Shown here piece by piece: positions 1 through 7,193 of a stretch of 34,260 bases of DNA. The translations under genes and the position numbers were made by a program. This DNA is from a virus. The stretch is from positions 1-34,260 of the IMG/VR virus record IMGVR_UViG_3300046007_009749; one strand, written 5' to 3'. The notes beneath the pieces are model-generated. The model made no database searches and was not told the origin of the DNA. It saw only the letters and a program-made list of their open reading frames with translations. Position 1 is the stretch's first letter, and each line of letters opens with the position of its first letter.

Positions 1-48
1 AACCAAATTAAAAATATGTTAAAAACTTACGTAACGAGGGATATATAA
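1..48 (+). CDS. Head-tail connector, C-terminal end (fragment created by the linear cut)
   Basis: These bases encode the last 15 residues and the stop of the connector gene that is complete at 33603-34181. The fragment exists only because the circular genome was opened here. Its stop TAA overlaps the ATG of the next gene (48) by one base, exactly as in the copy at 34181. Confidence 0.93.
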   Translation, partial: NQIKNMLKTYVTRDI

Positions 49-127
49 TGGCATTAGGAGACGGAAAAGGCAGGGCAGGGCTACAGTTTGCAACGCCATC
101 TAGTGTGACAGTTGGGGATACATCTAC
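1..127. repeat. Left copy of 127-bp terminal redundancy
   Basis: Bases 1-127 are identical to 34134-34260. The repeat begins inside the connector gene and ends inside the next gene. That is typical of an assembler overlap in a circular contig (127 is a common k-mer size) and not of a biological terminal repeat. Confidence 0.97.
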
Positions 128-359
128 GGCCGTAATCACCGCTGCAAACGCTGCGTTGTGTGAGTATATATCTCTCGTTAATGATTCAGATCAGACTATC
201 TATATCGGAGTTGGTGCAGCGGCGGAAATGAATAAGGGCATACGCCTAAATGCCAGTGGCGGGTCTGTTGTCTGGGAAGGCGTTGCAGTCCCTACGGTTG
301 CAATCAACGCTATTTGCGCATCTGGAAGCAAAGTTTTGTGCGTGCAGGTGGGTAGCTAG
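48..359 (+). CDS. Small virion-associated protein in head module (unknown)
   Basis: Encodes 103 aa rich in Ala, Val, Gly and Thr, with alternating hydrophobic stretches that suggest an all-beta fold and no membrane segment. The ATG overlaps the connector stop by one base and follows GAGGG. It sits between the connector and a fiber-like protein, so a head decoration or adaptor role is plausible. That is inference from position; I do not recognise the family. Its first 80 bases are repeated at the right end of the window. Confidence 0.8.
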   Translation: MALGDGKGRAGLQFATPSSVTVGDTSTAVITAANAALCEYISLVNDSDQTIYIGVGAAAEMNKGIRLNASGGSVVWEGVAVPTVAINAICASGSKVLCVQVGS

Positions 360-1453
360 TGGGTATATATAATCCCCCCGTCCCTGGTTCTGGTGGTATT
401 GGGGACGTAATAGGCCCGGCATCGTCAACGGACAACGCGATTGTTCGTTTCGATAGTACAACGGGCAAACTTATTCAAAATTCCGCTTCTACGATGGATG
501 ATACCGGCACACTTACACTCGGCGGGGGCCTAAATGATGCCGCTTACGTGACAGTCGCATCCGCCAGCACTTGCGATATCGGCGCGGCGGCGTCTAGCAA
601 CGTTGCTATTTCTGGAACAACCACAATTACGTCATTTGGGACAGCCAACGCGGGAATAACTCGAAGATGCCGCGCAACTGGCGCTTTCTTGATCACGTAT
701 AATGGGACGTCACTTATTACTGCAAACGGAAAAAACATCGTCACTAAAGCTAATGACTGCTTCACTATGACGTCTTTGGGCTCCGGAAACTGGCTAATGA
801 CATCATACAAGCCCGCGGATGGCCGTATATTCGCAAACGCTGTCAACGCTCAAACTGGGACGACTTACACGTTAGCAATAACAGACTTGGGGAATGACGT
901 AACCTTTTCAAACGCGGCGGCTACTACTCTAACATTGCCGCAAACTTCAAACGTTGCATTTCCTATAGGGTCAAAAGTAAAGCTTATTAACCTTGGCGTT
1001 GGGGCAGTAACTATTGTAAAAGAAGGCGCAGAAACCCTACTCGGGAATACACTTCTTGCACAATATGCAACTGCGCTGATCGAAAAAATATCAGCTACGT
1101 CGTGGCAAGTGTTTGGTGGTACAGCAGTTGTAAATGAGGTCATCAATTTTTGCTTTTCGGGTGCAATTTTAAACCGAGCCTACGATATTTCCGTTAGAAT
1201 GCCTTTTGCAGGTACAATTCTAGGCCTCACTTCAAAAGTCACCTCATTAGTAACCGCTGGTAATTATACAGTGGCAATTAGTGGAGTAAACGTGACTGGG
1301 TTAACCGCAATTACTAACACCACGGCACGTACCAATACAACGGCAACTGCGGCTAACACTTTTGTGGCTGGAGATTACATCACATTAACAATGGCAAGCA
1401 CAGCAACAGTTGTTGATTGTTTCGGCTCTCTTGAGTATACACGGACTTACTGA
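359..1453 (+). CDS. Fiber-like structural protein (head- or tail-fiber type)
   Basis: Encodes 364 aa from a GTG that overlaps the previous stop by one base. The N-terminus (GDVIGPASSTDNAIVRFDST, about residues 15-34) is the opening often seen in phage fiber proteins. Residues about 100-155 (GAFLITYNGTSLI, then LGSGNWLMTSY) and about 165-225 resemble the short beta modules of phage fibers. The C-terminal third is a Thr/Ala-rich beta domain. It lies among head-completion genes, well before the tail genes, so it may be a capsid fiber and not a tail fiber. Receptor or surface binding is inferred from composition and similarity. Confidence 0.65.
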   Translation: MGIYNPPVPGSGGIGDVIGPASSTDNAIVRFDSTTGKLIQNSASTMDDTGTLTLGGGLNDAAYVTVASASTCDIGAAASSNVAISGTTTITSFGTANAGITRRCRATGAFLITYNGTSLITANGKNIVTKANDCFTMTSLGSGNWLMTSYKPADGRIFANAVNAQTGTTYTLAITDLGNDVTFSNAAATTLTLPQTSNVAFPIGSKVKLINLGVGAVTIVKEGAETLLGNTLLAQYATALIEKISATSWQVFGGTAVVNEVINFCFSGAILNRAYDISVRMPFAGTILGLTSKVTSLVTAGNYTVAISGVNVTGLTAITNTTARTNTTATAANTFVAGDYITLTMASTATVVDCFGSLEYTRTY

Positions 1454-1455
1454 TC

Positions 1456-2169
1456 ATGGGTAAGGGTGGGTATATAACACAAGTACCTTTGACTGTCCCA
1501 GGATTAGTCACCTGGCTAGATGCCGATGATCCGTCGGGGAATGGGACGCAACCTGCAAATAGCTCAGCTATAGCTACTTGGGTTGATAAGTCAGGGAATG
1601 GGTATTCCCCAACTCAAGCAACCGGCGCAAACCAGCCCTTGTTCACCCTAAACCGATTAGGTGGAAAGCCAGGGGTTGTATTTGATGGGGTGAACGACTC
1701 TCTGGCGAAAACATCATATTATAATTTAAAACAAATGACCATTTTTGTTGTTGGGAATATAAATACGCAAAGTGACACATTTTATGAGGTGAGTAACGGG
1801 ACTATCAACACTGGAACTAGTTGTTTTTACCTCATTACCGATCTATTTTCAAGATATACTCAAGGAACTAGTACCCTGAAAGACGTTGTTAAAACAAACG
1901 GATTGCCTTTTGGCCCAAGTATTGTGACAAATTACTACGATGGGTCAAATTTATATTCCTATGTCAATGCGCAATTAACTGGATCCGTCGCATCGACTGT
2001 GAACACCAATACTTTAAATAAGCTAAACGTGGGATGTTTGGCGAGTAATAACTTCTTCATGGATGGCTTCATAAATGAGCTTTTAATTTATTCCATCCCC
2101 CTTTCAGGAACAGAAATAACTAAAGTGACGCGATATCTTGCAAACAAATGGGGGATATCAATATCATGA
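1456..2169 (+). CDS. LamG / concanavalin-like jellyroll protein, copy 1
   Basis: Encodes 237 aa. It opens with PGLVTWLDADD, followed by WVDKSGNGYSPTQ and GKPGVVFDGVND, the usual signature of LamG-type (concanavalin A-like) domains that bind sugars or protein. It ends INELLIYSIPLSGTEIT...YLANKWGIS, the common C-terminal strand. It has no signal peptide, so it is expected on the virion. Its ATG is 2 nt after the fiber stop and its TGA overlaps the ATG of its paralog at 2166. Ligand unknown. Confidence 0.75.
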   Translation: MGKGGYITQVPLTVPGLVTWLDADDPSGNGTQPANSSAIATWVDKSGNGYSPTQATGANQPLFTLNRLGGKPGVVFDGVNDSLAKTSYYNLKQMTIFVVGNINTQSDTFYEVSNGTINTGTSCFYLITDLFSRYTQGTSTLKDVVKTNGLPFGPSIVTNYYDGSNLYSYVNAQLTGSVASTVNTNTLNKLNVGCLASNNFFMDGFINELLIYSIPLSGTEITKVTRYLANKWGISIS

Positions 2170-2966
2170 GCTTATTCCCAATAACCGCTCCCCCAGGAAC
2201 GATTCCCGGACTAGTAGGTTGGTTTGCTGCGGACTATACAAATAATGTAAATAAACAACAGCCTGCGAATGACACGGGAGTGGCATCTTGGGCAAATCTA
2301 AGCCAAAACAAGAACGAACCCGGTCAAGGGGTAGCAGCAAACCAACCTACGTTTAAAACTAGCGTCACAAACGGACTCCCGGGTGTTTTGTTTAATTCTG
2401 GTGCCGGCGTGAATGGGGATTTTGTCACATTGGGACCGTCCGCCGCTATAGGAAGACTTGGTTTAACAGGGGCCACGGATTTTACAATTTTCGTTTGCGC
2501 GCAAGTTGCGTCATTGACACCCGGATCTGGGTTTAGTGGTACAATATTATATAATCAAGCAAGTGGAGTTACTACTAACTCACAATATGAAATAACGCAA
2601 GGGGCGGATGGTGCATTGTCAGTTACCGCATGTGAGGGAGTTGGCGGAAACTCAAGGACAGCAAATATGGGGTTTCCAGTGGCTAATACTCCATTTATAA
2701 TTTCGGCATACTCAGATACAACCGGGGCGGCACGTTTTTATGGGAAACTGAATACAGGGTCATTTGTAACTTCAGACGGATCCTATCCATCAATCGTTAC
2801 GACTGGGCCTAATTTTAGTATTGGTAGGCAAAAATCTGGGTTTCCAACCAGGGTTTTTGATGGCCACGTATTTGAAATATTGATTTTCGGTAAACAGTTA
2901 AACTCAACAGAAAGATTGTTTATTGAAAGATATTTGGGCAACAAATGGGGTATCACCACCTCATGA
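2166..2966 (+). CDS. LamG / concanavalin-like jellyroll protein, copy 2
   Basis: Encodes 266 aa. I choose ATG 2166, which forms an ATGA overlap with the preceding stop, over the in-frame ATG at 2148. The layout matches copy 1: PGLVGWFAADY near the start, GLPGVLFNSGAG in the middle, and a YLGNKWGITTS end. The two are tandem diverged paralogs, probably both virion surface modules. The gene ends in another ATGA overlap with a 16-codon remnant of a third copy (2963-3013). Confidence 0.75.
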   Translation: MSLFPITAPPGTIPGLVGWFAADYTNNVNKQQPANDTGVASWANLSQNKNEPGQGVAANQPTFKTSVTNGLPGVLFNSGAGVNGDFVTLGPSAAIGRLGLTGATDFTIFVCAQVASLTPGSGFSGTILYNQASGVTTNSQYEITQGADGALSVTACEGVGGNSRTANMGFPVANTPFIISAYSDTTGAARFYGKLNTGSFVTSDGSYPSIVTTGPNFSIGRQKSGFPTRVFDGHVFEILIFGKQLNSTERLFIERYLGNKWGITTS

Positions 2967-3013
2967 GTATGTTCCCAAACCTAGACAACAAGTGGGGAAT
3001 AGCAATATCATAA
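2963..3013 (+). pseudogene. 16-codon remnant of a third LamG paralog
   Basis: An open frame from the ATG in the copy-2 stop overlap encodes MSMFPNLDNKWGIAIS. It begins like copy 2 (MSLFP) and ends like both copies (NKWGI, then S). This looks like a third tandem copy that lost its whole middle but kept the first codons, the last codons and the ATGA junction. It may still be translated as a 16-residue peptide. Confidence 0.6.
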
Positions 3014-3026
3014 TGGAGGTTTTGAA

Positions 3027-3272
3027 ATGAAGATTTTATTTAGCGTTTTAAGAGAAGATGTTGTCGCGGCCGAGGCTAAAATCTGTCAAAATTGCGGAAT
3101 CCCTGATGGCCGTGGCACAGAGAGATGGTCAGATATAAAAGAATTTGAAGAGGGCTTTTTCATTGGGTACCCAGACAATGGGTGGGGCGGATTTACAGTA
3201 GAGCAAATGCTGGACGGTGTTGAAAATGTGAATTTACGGGATATTACAGTGATAGATCAATTGGAGCAATAA
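3027..3272 (+). CDS. Hypothetical 81-aa protein
   Basis: The ATG follows a clear TGGAGG site. The protein has a CQNC pair near residue 20, a central patch rich in Gly, Trp and aromatic residues (YPDNGWGGF) and an acidic C-terminus. One CxxC alone is not enough for a classical zinc finger. The stop overlaps the next ATG by one base, so it belongs to the head-tail operon. I do not recognise it. Confidence 0.75.
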   Translation: MKILFSVLREDVVAAEAKICQNCGIPDGRGTERWSDIKEFEEGFFIGYPDNGWGGFTVEQMLDGVENVNLRDITVIDQLEQ

Positions 3273-3760
3273 TGGCAACATACACATTCGCGCAAGATTT
3301 CACATATAACGACTCTACCAAGGTTTTGTCTGTAGACTCTATTGACGGAGTCATGAAGCGTTTATCTAGTACAACGGTGAACCTACAGACTTTGACAGGG
3401 CAGACGCTCTACACTGTTCCATCTGCAAAAATTGCTATTATTACAGGGATTGTTTGTCGCGGGTTTACGGCAAACTTGGATAAAGATTTTACTATTGGAT
3501 TTAATTCCCCTACGTTTAACGATGTTCTTGGGGCTCCTATTTATGATGCAGATGTTTTGCCATCAACAATTGGGAGCTGTCTTATCCTATCACTTTCTTC
3601 ATTTATTTCTGGGAGCCTATTTGACTCAACAGTTGCACTTAGAGTTCAAAACCACAAAGAAGGAACCGCTGGGGATGTCTTAAAGCTTTTGATGGCAAGC
3701 GCAAACACCGCCCCAGGAACCATGGTTGTTGATGTTTTTGGATACCTGGTTTCTGCGTAA
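3272..3760 (+). CDS. Hypothetical beta-rich structural protein
   Basis: Encodes 162 aa with 1-nt overlaps at both ends, locked into the operon. The sequence is Thr/Ser/Leu-rich and alternates polar and hydrophobic residues (LQTLTGQTLYTVPSAKIAII), typical of a beta-sandwich on a virion. It has no signal peptide or cysteine cluster. It lies directly before the tail terminator, so decoration or head-fiber functions are possible. Assignment is by context only. Confidence 0.7.
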   Translation: MATYTFAQDFTYNDSTKVLSVDSIDGVMKRLSSTTVNLQTLTGQTLYTVPSAKIAIITGIVCRGFTANLDKDFTIGFNSPTFNDVLGAPIYDADVLPSTIGSCLILSLSSFISGSLFDSTVALRVQNHKEGTAGDVLKLLMASANTAPGTMVVDVFGYLVSA

Positions 3761-4728
3761 TGGGCAATAAAACGGCTGTTATACAATCAGTGTATGATAG
3801 GGTTTCTAGACTGACCAATTACGGGGTAAATGATGTTCGTGTAGGCAGTGTAGAGACTGCTAGAAAGCACACAGATTTGCCGGTTATTTGGGTAGGCCTA
3901 GAGAGCGGCCGAGAGGCTGGAAATTTTAAAAACGGCGCCTCTGTTGATGCAATGCGCATATCTCTATCTATTCTGGACAACAAATTAAAATTGACAAACA
4001 ACACTCTTTTTAGAGCCCCAGAAAATGGCGGTGGCGATAACTACGCGATAACAAGCGAGGTAAGCGCTTCTGTAACGTCAGGTATTTTACAGTGGTTTTC
4101 TGGGCTACAGACTAGCGGGATAACCACAGATGACGGGGTGAACGGCGCAGACATGCTCACATCTGGCGGGAATGACGCTGCTACCTCAATGGGCTTATCA
4201 CTTGGGGAATCTAGCTTAAACTCTGAAAATTTTATTGATTTAATGACGTCACTTCAGTACAGGTCTTTTACCGTTGGGGATTCTGTTGTGAACGTACTTT
4301 GCAGCGAGACCGAGTTGCCGGGGTTTAGCTATAACGGGGTGGCTATTGGCGCGGCTGTATCGATAAATTTTGAGGGGGGGCTTCTTTCTGTATTGCCAAA
4401 TATAAAACGACATACGCTGCGCGTTTCTGACGCATGGGACAACGAAAAAGCAGAGTTTTATATCTACACATACAACGCGGGGTCGGCGGTTGTTGGCGAC
4501 ACGGTGAAACTGGGAGAAGAGGGACATGGTGCGCTAATAGTTTTGGAAAAAATGCTTGACGCGCTAGACGTTACGTCAGCAGGGGTCCCAGATATCACTA
4601 TTTCCGGTTCGTCTAATAATCGGCGAGATATTGACTACACCATAGATTCTAGCGGAGACTATGTTTTGATCCAGACATTGATTGACGTTGAGTCAAAAAT
4701 ATTTATCAACGGGTCACGCAGTGGCTAG
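3760..4728 (+). CDS. Tail terminator-like protein with large inserted domain
   Basis: Encodes 322 aa. The first ~85 residues (VYDRVSRL...LPVIWVGLESGRE...MRISLSILDNKLKL) and the last ~65 (ALIVLEKMLDALDV...DYVLIQTLIDVESKI) read like the two halves of a tail terminator or tail-completion protein, normally 130-160 aa. Between them lie about 160 extra residues rich in Gly, Ser and Asn, resembling a beta-sandwich insertion. The position, just before the gp10-like and tail-tube genes, is right for a terminator. Fold assignment is moderately secure; the insertion's function is unknown. Confidence 0.55.
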   Translation: MGNKTAVIQSVYDRVSRLTNYGVNDVRVGSVETARKHTDLPVIWVGLESGREAGNFKNGASVDAMRISLSILDNKLKLTNNTLFRAPENGGGDNYAITSEVSASVTSGILQWFSGLQTSGITTDDGVNGADMLTSGGNDAATSMGLSLGESSLNSENFIDLMTSLQYRSFTVGDSVVNVLCSETELPGFSYNGVAIGAAVSINFEGGLLSVLPNIKRHTLRVSDAWDNEKAEFYIYTYNAGSAVVGDTVKLGEEGHGALIVLEKMLDALDVTSAGVPDITISGSSNNRRDIDYTIDSSGDYVLIQTLIDVESKIFINGSRSG

Positions 4729-5218
4729 CTATGAGATAAAGGGAAGCTCGGGTTTTTTGTCTGGCGTTTCAAAACTATTAAATATTCGCGCGCTGTTAGA
4801 CCCTGTTTATGCAAGAGCGGCAAGGGCTGCTGTCCGCGATTTTATAACCGAGACGCCAAAAATGACCGGGACAACGGCGCGAGGGTGGCAGTTCCCTGTT
4901 AAACTCGGTCTTTCAGAGTACAGGATCAAAAACGAGACAACAACGAGCGACAAAAAAAGATCTTTGGTTGAAATACTTGACAAAGGGCGCGGGCCGATAT
5001 ATCCAAAAAATGCACGCCGTCTTTATATCCCGCTATCAAACAAGGGGCGAAGCAAACCCCTTGGCGCACCAATCCCAAAAGGGCTTATTTACGGAAAAGA
5101 TTATGTTTTTGCGATGAAAGCAGGCCCAGCAAAAGGAAAGTTTTTCATAGAAAAAATAAACAAAAAAACGTTGGATATGATTACAGCTGAGTCAATTATT
5201 GAAATACAGAAAAGTTGA
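4721..5218 (+). CDS. HK97 gp10-like head-tail joining / tail completion protein
   Basis: Encodes 165 aa. I choose GTG 4721, which overlaps the previous stop by 8 nt; the longer TTG start at 4682 would overlap 47 nt. It is basic and helical at the N-terminus (ARAARAAVRDFITETPKMTG), then has the GRGPIYPKNARRLYIPL and YVFAMKAGPAKGKFFIEK patterns typical of HK97-gp10-family proteins. These act at the neck between capsid and tail. The gene order (terminator, gp10, tail tube) is slightly shuffled but within normal limits. Confidence 0.65.
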   Translation: MASYEIKGSSGFLSGVSKLLNIRALLDPVYARAARAAVRDFITETPKMTGTTARGWQFPVKLGLSEYRIKNETTTSDKKRSLVEILDKGRGPIYPKNARRLYIPLSNKGRSKPLGAPIPKGLIYGKDYVFAMKAGPAKGKFFIEKINKKTLDMITAESIIEIQKS

Positions 5219-5243
5219 CGACATGTATTTTTTAAGTTATGGT
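5215..5243 (+). promoter_or_regulatory. Possible internal promoter before the tail-tube gene
   Basis: TTGACG (5215-5220), 17 nt, TATGGT (5238-5243), in one of the few gaps of the late operon (5219-5272). It could boost tail-tube expression. The -10 is weak, so this is tentative. Confidence 0.3.
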
Positions 5244-5272
5244 TAAAAAAACAAAATCAAGAGGCAGGACAC

Positions 5273-5449
5273 ATGTATAAATTCAAAGTCGAATATCTGG
5301 GGCCGGAGGATTGCGTTGTTTTATGCCAATCATTTAACGGTAAAGTTAAAAAGGGTGACGTTATAAACATAACAGAACAAGAGCTTTTGGAGCTTGGAGA
5401 AAAATTTAAACGCGTATTTCCGAAAAAAGGAGAAAAAATAGATGGCTAG
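5273..5449 (+). CDS. Small 58-aa hypothetical protein (head-tail module)
   Basis: ATG 5273 begins MYKFKVEYLGPEDCVVLCQS and the frame closes at TAG 5449, overlapping the tail-tube ATG (5442) by 8 nt. The protein is Lys/Glu-rich, with ITEQELLELGEKFKRVF forming a probable helix. Small ORFs of this kind commonly precede the tail-tube gene in siphoviruses. The Shine-Dalgarno region (GAGGCAGGA) is reasonable. Function unknown. Confidence 0.7.
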   Translation: MYKFKVEYLGPEDCVVLCQSFNGKVKKGDVINITEQELLELGEKFKRVFPKKGEKIDG

Positions 5450-6449
5450 GACAGGGATTGGGCAGGATGGATATTTTAGAGTACAAAAGGAAACGACATA
5501 TGGGACCGCGTTGACTAACGCGATGACTCTATGGCCTGTGAAGCCTGGGATTTCATTTAAGTCTATGCGCGAGGCAATAGAAAACGATAATATTATTTCT
5601 TCACGCTTAAAACAGATCCCAAACCTAGGCCGAGAGGTTTCCACTTTTGAAATCCCAATCGATGCACACCCAACTATTTTGGGCCAGATATTCCAATTTT
5701 TCCTTGGCGCGTCATCTAACGGAACCGTTACGGACAGCACATACACGCACACGTGGCTAATGCCAATAACCGGGTCAACTGCTGGTTATTCATTTACGGG
5801 GCAATTGGCGCTTGGCTCTGATCTTGCTGACACATATGCCGGCGCACAGATACATGAGCTAAAAATCGCCGGGGATAACCAGGGGAAAATAAATTTGACG
5901 CTGACCGGTACTTGCGAGGGCGTCGATGCACAGGGGGTCGCCCGGATATCCTCTTTCTCCTACCCATCCGCAATCCCGCTAAACTTTGCAATGGCCGCGA
6001 TTACGATTGACCCAGCGGACGCCGATTCATTTACACAGTTGGTCAACTCATTCGAGATAACTGTAAATCTAGGACTAGATGCAGATCGTTTTAAAATGGG
6101 ATCTGCTCAGCAATTGAGACCCCAGATCAATACTGTCCCGTCTGTAACATTTACTATGAATATTGATGCAGACAAACAATTTGTTAACGCTTCACGTGCA
6201 CACACAACGTATGACCTTCTTTTGACTGTAACTAGCACAGAGTATGCGGCTGGTACAACGCCATACCTGTTTGCAGTAGAGATCCCACGTGCGCTATTGA
6301 ACACAGACACATCTATTTCTGGCGATAATGACACGTTGAGTATGGATATAGAGTTTGATTGCAGCTACGGCGGGACAACCACCGGTAGCGGCTCTACTTT
6401 GGTCGCCGCTGAGTTTAGGGTTCGGGATGCCACGGCCGCTTACGCATAA
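5442..6449 (+). CDS. Major tail (tube) protein
   Basis: Encodes 335 aa. The N-terminus (GQDGYFRVQKETTYGTA) and the following KPGISFKSM...ISSR...GREVSTFEIPIDAHPTILGQIFQFFLG are typical of siphovirus tail-tube subunits, which stack as hexamers around the tape measure. GDNQGKINLTLTGTCEG matches the core beta-sandwich. The site AAAAAAGGAG precedes ATG 5442, fitting high expression. Order (then chaperones, then tape measure) supports the call. The length suggests an extra C-terminal surface domain of about 130 residues. Confidence 0.88.
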   Translation: MARTGIGQDGYFRVQKETTYGTALTNAMTLWPVKPGISFKSMREAIENDNIISSRLKQIPNLGREVSTFEIPIDAHPTILGQIFQFFLGASSNGTVTDSTYTHTWLMPITGSTAGYSFTGQLALGSDLADTYAGAQIHELKIAGDNQGKINLTLTGTCEGVDAQGVARISSFSYPSAIPLNFAMAAITIDPADADSFTQLVNSFEITVNLGLDADRFKMGSAQQLRPQINTVPSVTFTMNIDADKQFVNASRAHTTYDLLLTVTSTEYAAGTTPYLFAVEIPRALLNTDTSISGDNDTLSMDIEFDCSYGGTTTGSGSTLVAAEFRVRDATAAYA

Positions 6450-7014
6450 GCGCGTAAAAATAGGTTCCAAGTTTAAATTTTTCGGCGGGGATGTTTATGT
6501 TTTACGTAAACTAAGCCCCGCCGATTTTTTAGACGAGGATGACGGTTTGCCGCTGAATTTTTTCAAGGGCATGCAGGCTGAAAAAACCATGTACGAGCAG
6601 ACAATGGAAAAGGCCGGTATAAAAACTGCCGATGAAGTTGACGCAAAAGCTCAGTTAAAAGTGGTCAAGTTTATCCTTGAAAAATGCGTTGTTTCTGAAA
6701 ATGGCAAAAAGTTTGACGTTGCAAAGTTTATGGCAAGGCCTGGAACATCTGAAAACATGCGAAAAATGCTCCAATTGTTCTGGGAGGCCCTGAAATTGAG
6801 CTTTAATCGATTTGTTTCTGAGACCCGGATCAATGACTCTAATGCAATCGCAGTTTTCGTTCTAGCGAAGCGTTTTTCAAAAACTCCAATCGATATTTTG
6901 TTGCCCCATGGTGATTATACGGAGATGGACGCATGGATGTTCAACATGTACATTGCGAGCATCGGTATTAAAGAGGAAAACAGACAGGCAAAGAAAGCGT
7001 TGGCAAAAAAATGA
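6427..7014 (+). CDS. Tail assembly chaperone (G-like), frameshift upstream product
   Basis: Encodes 195 aa, starting at ATG 6427 inside the tail-tube 3' end; an in-frame start at 6355 would overlap 95 nt and is unlikely. The protein is helical and charged (KLSPADFLDEDDGLPLNFFKGM) with a conserved-looking NDSNAIAVFVLAKRFSK stretch. It lies between tail tube and tape measure, where lambda gpG-type chaperones are found. It ends in A-AAA-AAA followed at once by TGA, allowing a -1 shift into the next frame (see 7005-7011). Confidence 0.8.
   Translation: MPRPLTHKRVKIGSKFKFFGGDVYVLRKLSPADFLDEDDGLPLNFFKGMQAEKTMYEQTMEKAGIKTADEVDAKAQLKVVKFILEKCVVSENGKKFDVAKFMARPGTSENMRKMLQLFWEALKLSFNRFVSETRINDSNAIAVFVLAKRFSKTPIDILLPHGDYTEMDAWMFNMYIASIGIKEENRQAKKALAKK
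7005..7011 (+). promoter_or_regulatory. -1 ribosomal frameshift slippery heptamer A AAA AAA
   Basis: In the frame of the gene at 6427, the last bases read GCA AAA AAA TGA, so 7005-7011 is a perfect X-XXY-YYZ heptamer directly before the stop. A -1 slip continues at 7011 in the open frame that runs to 7193. This is the established gpG/gpGT strategy of siphovirus tail chaperones. I did not see an obvious downstream pseudoknot. Confidence 0.8.
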
Positions 7015-7193
7015 GAATTTTACTTTATATGTGGGGGCGTATATCAGGGGAGCAGCTTTTTTGCACGGCTGTTAAAAAATGTCACAAGCGCGATTTGCCG
7101 GCAATGCTTTTTTGCATGCAGTTCCACATGCGGTCAAAAAAATTTATCGGGTCACAAATAGAAATGTTTGAGCGGATTATCAATGGCAAATAG
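7011..7193 (+). CDS. Tail assembly chaperone T-domain (frameshift extension)
   Basis: Encodes 60 aa in the -1 frame after the slippery site: basic, Cys- and Met-rich (FCTAVKKCHKRDLPAMLFCM). It most likely exists as the C-terminal extension of a ~255-aa fusion, as in lambda gpGT, which recruits the tape measure protein and tail tube. The ATG at 7011 overlaps the stop (ATGA), so separate re-initiation is also possible. It ends 8 nt after the tape measure ATG. Confidence 0.75.
   Translation: MRILLYMWGRISGEQLFCTAVKKCHKRDLPAMLFCMQFHMRSKKFIGSQIEMFERIINGK

Noticed and set aside
1-127. Biological direct terminal repeat
   Set aside because: The length is exactly a common assembly k-mer and both borders fall inside genes, so an assembly overlap is simpler.
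2148-2165. Upstream ATG for the second LamG gene
   Set aside because: ATG 2166 gives the ATGA junction seen at neighbouring genes and matches the start of the third-copy remnant.
5330-5752. 140-codon minus-strand frame under the tail-tube start
   Set aside because: It is antisense to two well-supported genes and has no promoter or Shine-Dalgarno.
6355-6426. Longer start for the tail chaperone
   Set aside because: It would overlap the tail-tube gene by 95 nt and adds sequence unlike a chaperone.
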